NCBI GenBank assembly: GCA_002118135.1
Contig: BDIU01000237.1
Location: forward strand, 38,260-102,259
Length of the DNA: 64,000 nucleotides
Reading direction: 5' to 3'
Origin: Trebouxia sp. TZW2008
Lineage: Eukaryota; Chlorophyta; Trebouxiophyceae; Trebouxiales; Trebouxiaceae
Shown: in pieces, positions 46,677-58,245 of the stretch
How positions within the stretch are numbered: the first letter of the stretch is position 1
Layout of the letters: each line of letters begins with the position of its first letter
Notes under the pieces: model-generated
What the model was told of the DNA's origin: nothing
Databases searched by the model: none
What the model saw: the letters and a program-made list of their open reading frames with translations, nothing else
Position numbers and translations under genes: made by a program

Positions 46677-49600
46677 ATCCTTGGAAGACGGCAAGTCAGT
46701 TGTGATCACCCCTGAGAAGACGGGAAGCGCTGGCATTGTCAACAACACCTTGGAGTCTCTTTCGTTCAAGGTGCTCTTGCACAAAGCGCTTCAAGCTATT
46801 TTGCATGTCAACACCAAGACAGGACAATGATGTGTTCTCTGCAAAATTGCTGCAGTTTGATGGCATTCTTGAGGGAGCTAGCCAGGATACTGTCTATACC
46901 ACTTGTGCACAAGACGTGGCAGACAGCCTCTTATCAGGCTACAATGGCACAGTATTCTGCTATGGTCAGGTGATGTCAGCTAACCAGCTCAAACTTGTCC
47001 CACCATCATCAAACTTGCAAAGCAGCAGTCCTCATGCGCATCTGCTGACAGCAATTCTCCTCAACAGCCGCAAGCGGACACAGAATATCGCTGCTCTTGA
47101 AGCAAGCACTATGCACCGCAATAGTCAGATGGCCCAGCTATGCTGGGTGATGTAGGCAGCTCCTGTATCCTGCCAAGTTGAACATTATACCCTGATCGCA
47201 TGACAGCAGATGATCTGCCATTCAGACGTTTCCTCGCTCCCATGCAGCATTTTTTGTGGCAGTAATTTTTACGGCTTGTGTTAGTGTATGACCAAATCTT
47301 GTGATTGTACAGACTGAAGCAGGCAAATTGATTTGTAGCTTGATGGGAGTGGCTGCATAGGCTGTGTTCTTCTTCTGAACTTACATTGTTATACACATGT
47401 CTCTTATGTTTGTACAGACTGGAGCAGGCAAGACTTACACCATGTCTGGGGAGTCACAGCAATTCGGCCGGCGAGGCATAACGCCAAGGGCTTTGCACCA
47501 GGTCTTTGAGCAAGCTGACATTGCGGTAGACAGGCAGACAATTGTCAAAGTCTCTTTTGTTGAGGTCTACAATGAGGTGAGCATCATGCACCTGACGTTT
47601 TCAAAGCAGGCATTCAGGGCATCGAGGTCAGCATTCATGTATGATGTATCTGCCTGACGTGTACACAAAAAGCGTACGCAGTGCAAAGTGTTGCAGGATT
47701 GACCAATGTGGCTGTATCTAGCACAGTACAATACTGCTCACATATGGCACTTGGTGAGGGCTTGCTTCCATGCTGCAAATCTTGCACAGCCTGCTGTCAG
47801 TGCTGTCAAATGCGTCGGCCTGCTGTTGCCAATGCCAAGTCAGCCCTTCATACTTCCTGAGTTGCAAATTCAGATGCTGTCCACGCTCCACAGAGCTATG
47901 CAGAGGTGCCATGGCTGTTGCTGAGACAGACATGGACACATTGCTTTGTCCATTGCAGATCTTGTGTGACTTGCTGTCCCCAACACCAGGCAACCAAGAC
48001 AGCCTGCAGATTGTGGACGAAGCAGGAGCCACTGTGGTCAAGGGCCTCACTCAGGTGCAGGTAGCAACTGAAGAAGAGGCTCTGGCCCTGTTGTTTGAAG
48101 GTACGCAAGACCTGGCATCAGTGCCTGCTGAACAAAGCAGTGCGCTATGCCAGAGCTGACGGCATGCTATCAGATAGCTTCACTACAGTGCAGCATATTG
48201 TTACAGTGCGGCTGTACCTAGTTGTGTAAGGGCGTGAATTACAATGCCCCTGGGTTTGTGTCTGGTTAGTCATTGCTTTGTTGTGCTGCCAAGAATCTAG
48301 TGCTGCATCATCTTACACGTCAACCGATTGCATCTTGTGGTCTATGGGCAAGCTAGACTGTATGCCTACTGCCTGCAGATCAACACTCACTTTGATATCT
48401 TGTGTGTTTCACACAAATGCTGAATTGTTGTGAAGTTTTGTTGGGTATGAGATGTAACATGAAATGGTGTGAGTAGCCTGATGGTGCGACTGCCTTTCAA
48501 TCAATATCACCCTGATTGTATGCAAGCCATGAGACCAACAAGTTTGTGAATGGGCTGCAGGTGAAGCGAACAGGTCTACAGCAAGTCACGCTTTGAATGC
48601 TGCGTCTTCAAGGTCACACACAGTCTTCACCATCCATGTACAAGTGCGCATGCTGGGAGAAGGGGAGGAGCGGGCCATAGCAAGCAAGCTGAATCTGGTG
48701 GATCTGGCTGGCAGTGAAAGGACGAAGAAGACTGGAGTTACAGGCCAAGCTCTCAAGGTGTGCAGTTGAGTTCTGATGGTTTCTGAGCCCTAACATGATC
48801 ATTGCTGGTTGTTGTTTGAAGTGTTGCTGCTGTCGCAGTATTGTAGCCTTTGCATGCACTGCTGAGGCAACAGGTGTGTACAGGATGCATTCTGCAACGC
48901 GCTTTGGTACGAGACTTGACTGCTTGTGTTGCCCCCATGCATCATGCCGAGCGGTCAGCCTGTCATCAAGTGTTTGTGATACTCGAGACCATCTCATCAA
49001 GCTTTGCAAGTGAGCATACTGTAGTTTCAGTAATGAGGCATCCTTCATCTGGCTGTACCAAATTCCTTCTGTGTCTTGACAGGAGGCCAATGCAATCAAC
49101 AAGTCCCTGACTTTCTTGGAACAGACAGTAAATGCCCTGAGCCGCAAGGAGGGTCATGTGCCCTTCAGGCAGTCCAAGCTCACCCTGTTGCTCAGAGATG
49201 CCCTAGGCGGCAACTGCAAGACTGTAAGCTTCTTTTGCCCTTACCCTTGCCCTTGTCCCTGCCCCTGGCCCTGCCCCTGCCCCTGCCCCTGCCCCTGCAC
49301 GCCTTCATCATCAATCCCTGCTTAGGTGTGAACAGGATACCTTTGAATGCAGGTCGCCTTACAGTCTGTAGCACTCACTGCAAGCATAATGATACCAAGA
49401 AAGCATCATGCCTTCCATCAGTATAACAGCTGATGCTGGCCAAAGTGCGTATAAGCATGGCAACAACAGCAACATGTCCTTATCTTTGGGTTTGTAGCGT
49501 TTGATAAGCCTTGGACAAGACTTTGGACAAGCACTTGACAAACCAGGTCTGTAGTTGTCATGACAGATCTGGCATGCAGGGTATGATAGCCAAAGTGTGG

Positions 49601-52600
49601 CCTGGGGCAGCACAGCATCTTTTTTATATGCCGAATGTTTGATCTGTTTTTGTTCTGTAATAGGTTTTGGCATATAGGTTGTGATAGCCAATGTGTGGCC
49701 TGAGGCAGCGCATGTTGAGGAGACCATCTCCACGCTGCGCTTTGCCTCCAGAGTGCGCCTCATTGAAACCACAGCACATGTCAGTGAGAGCTATGACCCT
49801 GCCCTGATGCTCAAAAGGTACATCTCTGCACCCTCATGTTGACTCCGGGAATCAAGTGCACCTCTCACAAAAGATACGCAGGGCCTTACCTTGTGTATTG
49901 ATAGCCGTAAAAGCGTTGAAGTCAAAGGCAGATCTGCTGCTGGTGTTTTGTTGTTGACGACCAGCTGTGTTCCAAAACAAGCTATTGTGTTGCCATCATC
50001 ATCTGGACCTGAACTGGCTCACGGTCAAATGATGTTGGCAGCAGGTATGTCTGAGCCAGCTTGCTTTGGTTTTTTCAGCGCTGCCGGTCTTGCCCTGCCT
50101 AGCTAGAGTCTTTCCTGCCCTAAGCAGTTGCCTAGCATGAAATCTGTATGTGCAAAGCTTATTGATATGTAGTCATATCATAACTACTGCAGCATTAGAG
50201 GCCAGCAACTCACAAACACAGAGTGAAGCATTAGACCAAACTCCGCTGGTGCATTGTCTTTGTCTGATGAAACAGCTCTCTTGATGTGACACGTGAATGC
50301 AAATTTGAGAAGCAGAGGGAACGTTACAAATGCTGAACTAATGATAAATAAGAATAACAAATCACACATTCCAGCGCATGTGCCAGGTATGTGTGATCCA
50401 AGTCCTGTCTCGCCAGGCAGGCTTGTTTTGAGCGTCTTTATATGCTGAAATGCGAATGGATATCACTGCAATGTCAGGGGGCTGGTGTGCTGAAGAATTC
50501 CCTGGCTTGCAGGTGTGAGCGGCAGATTAAGGAGCTGAAAGCAGAGCTGACAATGCGAGATATCCTGGCAGGCAGGAGACAGGTCAACTACAGTGATCTT
50601 ACAGATGCGTCACAATGAAAGCACGGCAACCTGCAGTGTCAGAACCACAGTGAGATGTGCTCAACCAACTGCGTCGACTGGCAGGCAGGGGCCAGGTCAA
50701 CTACAGTGATCTCACAGACACGTCCCAATGAAAGCACAGCAATTTAAAGTGTCAGAACAACAGTGAGATGGGTTCAACAAAATGTGTCAACTTGCAGTTA
50801 TGAGAGGCAGATACAGGAGCTAGAAGCAGAGCTGACAATGCAAGACACGCTGGCAGGAAGGGGTCAAGTCAACTACAGTGATTTCACAGACGCGTCACAA
50901 TGAAAGCACGGCAATTTGCAGTGTCAGAACCACAGTGAGATGTGCTCAATCAAAAGCGTTGGCTTGCAGGTATGAGAGGCAGATCAAGGAGCTGAAAGCA
51001 AAGCTGACAACGCCAGATACACTGGCAGGCAGAGGTCAGGTGAACTACAGTGATCTTACAGATGCGTCACAATGAAAGCACGGCAAGCTGCAGTGTCAGA
51101 ACAACAGTGAGATGGGCTCAACAAAACGCGTCGACTCGCAGGTATGAGAGGCAGATAAAGGAGCTGAAAGCAGAGCTGACAATGCGAGATACACTGGCAG
51201 GAAGAGGTCAGGTCAACTACAGTGATCTCACAGACGCTGAAGTCAGTGAGTTGAAGGGGTTGGTGGGAAGCTTCCTGGAGGGCAATGCAACTGTTGACCA
51301 GCTGCCCTATCAGACGCTCAAACAAGTCAAGGAGACGTACAGACAGATGCAGCTAGCATACCAGGCAGCTGCAGCGCAGCAGGTAATGCTTGTTGACTCA
51401 TTGCTACATATGACATGGGGTATATATGTGCATCTTGCAACCGGACTCAGCTCATTCAGTCAGCACATGTATCTGACCAGTGTTTGCATTTGTCAGCTGT
51501 GACATGTCCACACGGCTCTGCATGAGGCATATTAATTTTGATTGCAGCTTGACAGCGGCTTGGCTACACAAGAATTGCTCTAGTCTCTCTTTCTCACGGA
51601 CCTGCTTTCTCCGTGGCACTGCATAATGATATCGGTACAGACAAGTGGCGTCAGAGCTTTTGTCAGGTGCAAATCACTATGACAGTCCGCTGGCGGTCTT
51701 ACATACTGAGCTTGCTGCATGAAGACATGACTCTGTTTAGAATTGCAGTACAAGGCCCCATTATCATGCCTTTCTGACCGAACAAGACATCATCGTACTG
51801 ACAGGCCAGCTCAGGGCAAGGCAGTTCTGGGACGCCCCGCCCTGTCAGCCCCATCCCCAATGCTGGCAAGAGCACCAGCCCTATACGAGACGGCTTCTGA
51901 CTGTGTGACTGAACCATCATTGTACTGACAGGCCAGCTCAGGGCAAGGCAGTTCTGGGGCGCCCCGCCCTGTCAGCCCCAGCCCTAATGCTGGCAAGAGC
52001 ACAAGCCCTGTATGAAACGGCTTTTTGACTGTGTGTCTGAATCATTATTGTACTGACAGGCCAGCTCAGGCCAAGGCAGTTCTGGGGTGCCCCGCCCTGT
52101 CAGCCCCAGCCCTAATGCTGGCAAGAGCACCAGCCCTGTATGAGACGGCTTTCTGACTGTGTGACTGAACCATCATTGTATTGACGGGCCAGCTCAGGGC
52201 AAGGCAGTTCTGGGGTGCCCCGCCCTGTCAGCTCCGGCCCTAATGCTGGCAAGAGCACAAGGCCTGCCAACAGAGGGGCAAGCCTGTATGTAACAATGCT
52301 TTGATGTGTGACTAATGTGTGAATGTAACCACAGGCAAACTCAGCTCAGGGCAGTACTGGAGTGCCCCGCCCTGTCAGCCCTAGCCCCAATGCTGGCAAG
52401 AGCACAAGGCCTGCCAGCAGGGAGGCGGGAGGGGAGGGCGTGGGTGAGGAGGACCCTAAGGGCGCCCAAGGGTTTCATGTAGGGCTGGCACCCGCTCATC
52501 TGCGCCCACCTCAGGGTATTGACACTGGTAAGCCTTGCAATGACTCATGCAAGTCATGACCGATAGAACTCAGGCCTGACAGACAGCACACGAGCCAGCC

Positions 52601-54847
52601 GATGTCCTCTTGACAGCAGAGCAAATTGAGCATGTCATGTCTCACTGCGTGCTTGCAGGGCGCAAAAGCATGTGCATGACATGCTCAAGTGATTTGCTGA
52701 TGGTGTTTGATATACTCTACACAAGCTATACGATGTATAGCACATGCACAAGCCGCTGCTTGCAAGCTTGGCCATTTGGCAGCAGATCCATGTGATTTGC
52801 GCATACTGAATGCACAGAATGCCAGCTTCCCACAGCATTTGAGAACTCTCTTCTGGCGTCTGTGCAGGCATGAGGAATCAGGCACAGTCACCAAGAAGTA
52901 CTCTGCAGTCCCCAGACAGCCCAGGCTTTGCAGCAGCCACAAACAGGCCTGACAGGAATGCAGCGTTCATTGAGTGGAAGAAGAGCAATGCTGAAGGCAG
53001 GGAGCTTGATCAGGTATGCCGTGCTGGCACTGTGTGATTCCAAAGAAAAGTAAAGATGACAATGGTGACAGACGGTACGCTGTAGCAAAGGTGCTAGGTA
53101 TGTGTGATCTCAATCCTGTTTTGCCATCTCAACCTGTTACTCTGACTTGATGAGTGTCAAGTCTGTTGGCACACCAAGGCTGCTGTACTTGCAGTGACAG
53201 CTGATAATATGAGAGTTGGGATCACACTTGAAAGCGTGATGCATCCGCGATGCATCATACTTGAGTGAGTATGTTCAGCAGTGATGCTGTCACCAAAGTT
53301 TATCCGTGTCAGTTTAAGGTCACAGGTCCACTTTCTATGAATCATCACAGCGGCTTTTCAGAACATGCAGATGAATTTTTGCCATTGCTTGTGAACCAAT
53401 TTACGGTTTGCTTGCTTGCAAGACTGTCAAATCAGGGTTGCAGGCTGTCAAAGAGACTGAAACGGAGAATGTTGTGTGCGCCTAATCATGTGCTGTGCAT
53501 CTGTTGCTGTCCATTTTGATTGACTTCATAGCAAAACTTGGATTCATGCAGGCTGCTAGGAAGGTTCAAGCAGAACACGAAGCAGCTAGGGAGGAGCTGC
53601 AGACTACAGTGTACATAAGTGCTCCCCGCTCTCTGCTGCTCAGCAATTGCTGTTAAGCTGATGTCAACATTTGATGGATGCAGGCTGCTAGGAAGGCTCA
53701 AGCAGAGCACAAAGCAGCAAAGGAGGAGCTGCAGAAACGAGGTCTGGCTGTCAACTCAGCCAAGCGGGAAATAGACCATGTGACCAGCGCCCTTGACGCC
53801 AAAAGGGCTGAGGGCGTGGCGGGAAGCCCTGAGGTGCTGGACAGTGAGGAGCACCAACTTGTGCAAACGCTCAAGGCTGCCAAGTTGAAATTCAGAAGGT
53901 AAAACATCTCTTGATGTAACAAATGTGTCTATATCCAGAGAAATGTTCTGACACCAAGTAACCCTCTTTCAGAGATGACACTACGGTCAGATGCAGTGAT
54001 CAGCTCCAGAATGCGTTGTCTCTCTTGTGTGCCTAACAGCAGATGCTGGCAGTCTAGCCAATTGAGATAATGGACTGGAGATGCTGGAGATTATATGTGT
54101 TGTCAGAATGTACAAGCCCTTTGCAGCCTCTTGACAATAACAATGCAAAATGCCATTATTGCCTGCGTTATGTCTGAACATTTAGTCTGTCGATTACCCC
54201 GCTAGTGTATAATTCCCAAACAAATTACCATCACAGATGTCTTCAGATCGATTTAGTCTTGAGGTGCCGTTCATGCACAGCAACTTTCAATTGGCTCAGC
54301 CCTCCAGTTGGTTTGTTTTGCGTGCTTGCAGTGAGTTTCAGGAGCTGAAGACATTGCAGTCATCGCTGGCAGCTTTAGCACAGTCTGAAGCCGAGACATG
54401 CAAGGGCCTCATAGATGCCTTTGATGCTTGGTTTGCAAGCTATGCTGCTGCAACAAGCAGCTCTGGAAGCAATCAAATGGTGAGTCCTGCTTGGCACTGG
54501 CTGCAAATGTGCTCTTGCTTGCTGATGCATGAGCATGCAACATCACACCCTGCTCTCGCAGTCTTGACAAAAGCTGCTGCCCACCACAAACAAGTCCTGA
54601 CAAATGCTGTGATCAGTGAGCTTGAGCAGCATGACGCATGTGTCCCAAACCAACATTACCATTAATGCTGCTGCAGGCCATGCATGATGAAGATGACGAA
54701 GCTGATGCTTTTGATCAGATGCAGCGAGCACAGTTGAGTGCAATGGACTCTGATAGCTCAGCATACTTTGCAGCAAGAAAACAAGTCCGCAAGAAGCAAG
54801 CTGCCCAGACACAGAATGCCTTTGCTCGAGCATACAGAAGGAGCTGA
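46677..54847 (+). CDS. Kinesin-9 family motor (KIF9/KLP1 type), start not found
   Basis: Exons at 46677-46770, 46856-46969, 47418-47576, 47959-48100, 48561-48757, 49083-49223, 49678-49817, 51142-51382, 52335-52527, 52868-53013, 53684-53898, 54332-54479 and 54677-54847; all joins keep phase except that 51382 to 52335 is unverified. Motor motifs include FDGILEGASQDTVY, P-loop TGAGKTYTMSGE, VSFVEVYNE, NAASSRSHT, NLVDLAGSER and FRQSKLTLLLRDALGG. After the motor come YERQIKELKAEL...YSDLTDAE (typical of kinesin-9), a GFHVGLAP segment, coiled-coil pieces (AARKAQAEHKAA) and the C-terminal FDAWFASYA...DEDDEADAF. Kinesin-9 works in the axoneme central pair of cilia, so it suggests a flagellated stage. 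The first exon with the motor's N-terminal strand is missing. Confidence 0.92.
47313..47340 (+). pseudogene. Decayed copy of the kinesin P-loop exon start
   Basis: ttgtacag followed by actgaagcaggcaaattg mirrors the live ttgtacag|actggagcaggcaagact, 105 bp downstream. Only the acceptor and about 18 bases are retained. Confidence 0.75.
49230..49302. repeat. CCCTGC/CCCTTG simple repeat at a kinesin donor
   Basis: A pyrimidine-rich run of six-base units just after the GTAAGC donor at 49224. Confidence 0.9.
49570..49622 (+). pseudogene. Decayed copy of the kinesin exon at 49678
   Basis: gcag followed by ggtatgatagccaaagtgtg and gcctggggcagcacagca parallels the live exon start (VVIANVWPEAAHV), about 108 bp upstream of it. 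Confidence 0.85.
50513..51141 (+). pseudogene. Four decoy copies of the kinesin neck exon, 172-bp unit
   Basis: Copies start at 50513, about 50678 (5'-truncated), 50798 and 50970, ahead of the live exon at 51142. The last two spacings are exactly 172 bp. Each full copy keeps a cag acceptor and reads like YERQIQELEAEL...GQVNYSDFTDA, then runs into SQ and a stop where the live exon continues EVSELKG. Confidence 0.95.
51800..52330 (+). pseudogene. Four decoy copies of the kinesin Pro/Ser-rich exon, 128-bp unit
   Basis: tactgacag followed by gccagctcagggcaaggcag recurs near 51796, 51923, 52051 and 52179, a 128-bp period. The live exon starts at 52335. Copies translate as ASSGQGSSGAPRPVSPSP and stop after KSTSPV; the live exon reads ANSAQGSTGVPRPVSPSP and continues. 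Copies end at CCT|GTATGA, a donor-like site. Confidence 0.95.
53552..53683 (+). pseudogene. Decoy copy of the kinesin coiled-coil exon
   Basis: atgcag followed by AARKVQAEHEAAREELQ at 53552 mirrors the live AARKAQAEHKAAKEELQ at 53684, 132 bp on (44 codons). The copy runs to an in-frame stop before the live acceptor. Confidence 0.95.
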
Positions 54848-55297
54848 AGTACTTGTTCATTTGCTCTTGAGACCACTTGATCACTGAAAGTCTAAGAAAA
54901 TTTTGATAGTCTGCTGGTACCGGTCAAAAGCCAGAGCGCTGCTAGGCATGCTACGCTTGTTTAACATGCATTGCGAGCACATCAATGGTTCATTCAATCA
55001 GTTTTTAATGCATATGACATTGCATTCTGTCGTTTGTACATTTGCACATTGACCATGCCACAACCTGTTGTCGACCCTTCAGCAGTTGCCCAATAGAATG
55101 CCAAAGCTATGCAGCGTGGCAGCGGCATCATGTCTGACAGATCAAAAGCACTCCAATCAGGAAGAACCTTCTGAAGCTCAGTACAGCAATCTCTGCAGCT
55201 GAGCATGTCCTTGGCGGCAGACTGAGTAGACTATGTAGCAGATACATGTATGTATGCACATTCGTGCATGGGCCCTGATGTTGCAGACGGCAACCCA
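54848..55297. other. Convergent intergenic region, kinesin-9 and MAD2 3' ends
   Basis: No gene is seen. It should hold both 3' untranslated regions. Confidence 0.6.
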
Positions 55298-56921
55298 TTA
55301 GTCTTCATCAGCTTTGTACGAGACCAAAGCATCTACCTTGTGCACCTGTGTCAACAGACCCACCAAATAAGTTGATTGCAAACATGCTGCACTTGCATGC
55401 TTGCATTCAGACCTGTCACTCATCTCAAATGTATGGCGTGGTCAATGCCCACACACTGCAAGAGTTACCTGCTAACTGCATTTGGCAGTGACATGTTGTT
55501 TGGCTTGCACTATAATTTTGCGGGTCACTGACCTTTGTAGTGAAGGACCTGAGCTTGACATCAGCTGCATTCTGTATGAAACGTGGGTCGCTGTCTTCCC
55601 ATTCTGTGGGCACATCAGACGAGGCATCCGTATAGACTAGCAGATCAAAGGTGCCTGCAACATACACTTGACTGAGTTAGTGACTGTAGCTATAGGCATG
55701 TCATTAGCATGAGGGCAAGCAACCTGTCAGACACAGATTCTTGAAAAGCAGCTGATTGCCTTGATGGCATGATACTTCAACTGTGTGCTTTGTATACACA
55801 TGCTGCAACAGCAGCAGCAAATAGGGAGAGGCTTACAAGCATCGTTGAGAAGAGGCAGGAAGGTGACACTGGCGGTGATCTGCCTGATGATTGCCTGGAT
55901 CTCTGTGGTGATCTCCTTGTCAGACTTCTCAGGAGCAGCCCTGCAGCAATGGCAAGGCAAAAGGTCTGCACATATGTCTACATGAGTCAAAAATGTGACG
56001 TACAAGATTGCGATATTGACCCTCCTTGTACTTGCTCGTTATACAAATACATGCAACGCGCAGCCACAGTAGGTAATAGCTACCAAGCACATAAAAGGTC
56101 CAAAACTGTATATTGTCAGTTGCTGATGACAAGGTTGAATTGTCGTGGCACTTGAGCTTCTGCCAGCATGACAACCAGCAGATCCTCACTGAGGTGTGTT
56201 GTCGGTCACACACAAACCATGCCATGCAAGGCCGCCACTCCCGCATGAGTCAGTCAGGCATACAAGAACATGTTGCTCACCCGCCGCCTACAACCGTCTT
56301 GTCAGTCTGTAGGTCAAAGGTCCATCTCTCAAGCGTCTCCTTTGTTTCTGTGCTAGTGATGACAAGTACCATTTTCTGCAACTCGCCGCGAACAAGCCAG
56401 TCTGCACAACACATTGATGCTGGTTCTGTTTGGAAGTGAACATGGTTTGCATTAGCAACAGACACCTGTTTGTGTGTGTGTGTGTGTGTTTCTGTGACAG
56501 ACATTTGTGTCACAAGAGCTGTGACAGCAGCCTGTTATCAAGAATGTGACATGAAGTAGCAATGGCAAAACAGCTTGCTGCACACGCAGCATTTTGACAC
56601 GGCTTTGCATAGTGTCACCTGACATCTGCTCTAGCACTGTGTTCAGGTAATCTGTCAGGCCTGTGTCAGTAGAAACCATGATGCTGAGCCCATATTGCTT
56701 CCTCTGCTCAAAGTTATCGGGGGGGTACAAGCCGCGCTGGTACAGGATGCTGCAAGCGAGAAGCAAGCAAGACTTGACACGCTGCTAGCTGATCAGTGGG
56801 TGAGTGATCAGCTGATAGTTCGGGGCGTGTACCTGTTGACAGCATATGAAAAGAATTCTGTGATGATTTTGGTGGAGCCTCTGAGCGTGATTGTGTTGTG
56901 CGTCGCCTGTGCTTGAGCCAT
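55298..56921 (-). CDS. MAD2: Spindle assembly checkpoint protein MAD2 (HORMA domain)
   Basis: A complete six-exon gene of 204 residues: 56921-56833, 56749-56619, 56401-56281, 55940-55837, 55654-55533 and 55345-55298. Every junction keeps phase. Markers are TITLRGSTKIITEFFSYA, ILYQRGLYPPDNF, YGLSIMVSTD, LERWTFDLQTDK, IIRQITASVTFLPLL, TFDLLVYTD, LRSFTTK and the closing VHKVDALVSYKADED. These align along the whole length of human MAD2. The protein binds MAD1 and CDC20 at unattached kinetochores and restrains the anaphase-promoting complex. The length is that of the family and no key region is missing. No exon decoys are seen around this gene. Confidence 0.98.
56473..56491. repeat. (GT)n microsatellite in a MAD2 intron
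   Basis: About nine GT units in the intron between exons 2 and 3, near the exon 3 side. Confidence 0.9.
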
Positions 56922-57891
56922 TGCGCTAGTCCAAAGTCAGCGGGCTAGGGAAGCATATTCTGCTTGGATTAGATTAGATTCTGCTTGGAGGCGCAGGTAA
57001 CCTGTGTGACTTCCAACGACTTGCAGCATAGCGAGCGAACAATAACAGGCTGTAGGAGAGCTCAATCCTGTGCATGCACTGCGGCGCTTACCCAGCAGAC
57101 CGCAGCGTTTAAATGGCAAAGTGACCTTAAACGAGAAATCTGTGGCTAGTTAGTCATCTAGGTCACAGGAAGTAACAATTCCTCGAGCCACTGCGCTTTG
57201 CAACTTGCCAGGTCAATCCCGCTTGAGCAGGTTTACCATGGCGAGGCATGCTGCTGGGAGCAGCGCCGTCCATGATTTCATGGTCATCTTTCGTGATTAT
57301 CTCTGGTGATCATTTGCTCCAACAATTGGATGGGGTTCTATGGTGTTGGGAGGCCTAGGTCTAAACATGCATGCAATGCCAGGTAGATTGCTGTTTGTGC
57401 AACTGACGCAGGCATGCATGTCTGCTCACCACTCACGTCTGCAGGCAACTTTGGTGAGCCAATCAGCTACACAAGTCCACGGACCGTTCCACGCTGAAGT
57501 CAGCCAAGCTGCTGCTGCAACTCTTGTACAAGCTACTATGTATTACACCAGCTCAAGATGCATCAGGAGCGTCATGCCCACATCAGCAACATATAGAGCC
57601 GCTGATTGTACTAAGGGCAGGGCCTTGCATTGGCAGAAGAGCTCACACGTGACACCAGTCTGATTATCACAATGATGAGGATGTATAAATCAGATATGGT
57701 ATGACATCTGAGCCCAGGGTCTTGCAATCTGTCAACATGCTCACCAGAAGTGCTGCAATGGCCATGATATAACATTGATTGACTTCTTGTGCATGAAAAC
57801 AAATCTCACGTAAGCTTCCAGTCAGCCGCAAGAAGCCCTTGCGACAAGCCAGCCCTAGGGTCCTGTGCACAAAACCCTCAATCAAGAAGTG
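56922..57891. other. Upstream region of MAD2, no gene seen
   Basis: Should hold the MAD2 promoter and the 3' part of the unidentified minus-strand exons. A short imperfect direct repeat (attctgcttggattag/attctgcttgga) lies near 56957-56990. Confidence 0.5.
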
Positions 57892-58245
57892 TCACTTCAC
57901 GAGGCGTACAATATGGTACAGAGTTCTATCCCTGCATCTGGTTTTGACAAGCTGGAGAGGCCAGACCAGCGGTGCAGCAGCTCTTGATGCCATGCCGTCT
58001 TTTGGATCAAATTTTGCATCAAAGCTGACCCCATGCAGTGCACGCTGCCTCACTATTGCATGCTGGGGATCCATAATAAAAACAGCAATGGTCAACTCAC
58101 AGTTGCCGTCACAATCAAGTGCACCACAATCTTGTGCTGGATACAGCTTGAAAGGCATGCTAGATGCCTTTGGTCATACGTCTTGATCTTGTTGGGCTGC
58201 CAGAAAGGTTGCAAGGTGAAGAACATGTCATACAAATCCTGCAGT
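57892..58245 (-). CDS. Unidentified coding-like exons with a frame break
   Basis: Two open stretches abut in different frames. The first, from a ctgcag acceptor near 58241 to about 58170, reads DLYDMFFTLQPFWQPNKIK. The second, 58158-57892, reads MPFKLYPAQDCGALDCDG and later VSFDAKFDPKDG, and ends with TGA. Both look like protein, but no donor/acceptor pair of realistic size lies between them, so there may be a frameshift (real or assembly). No family is recognised. Confidence 0.3.
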
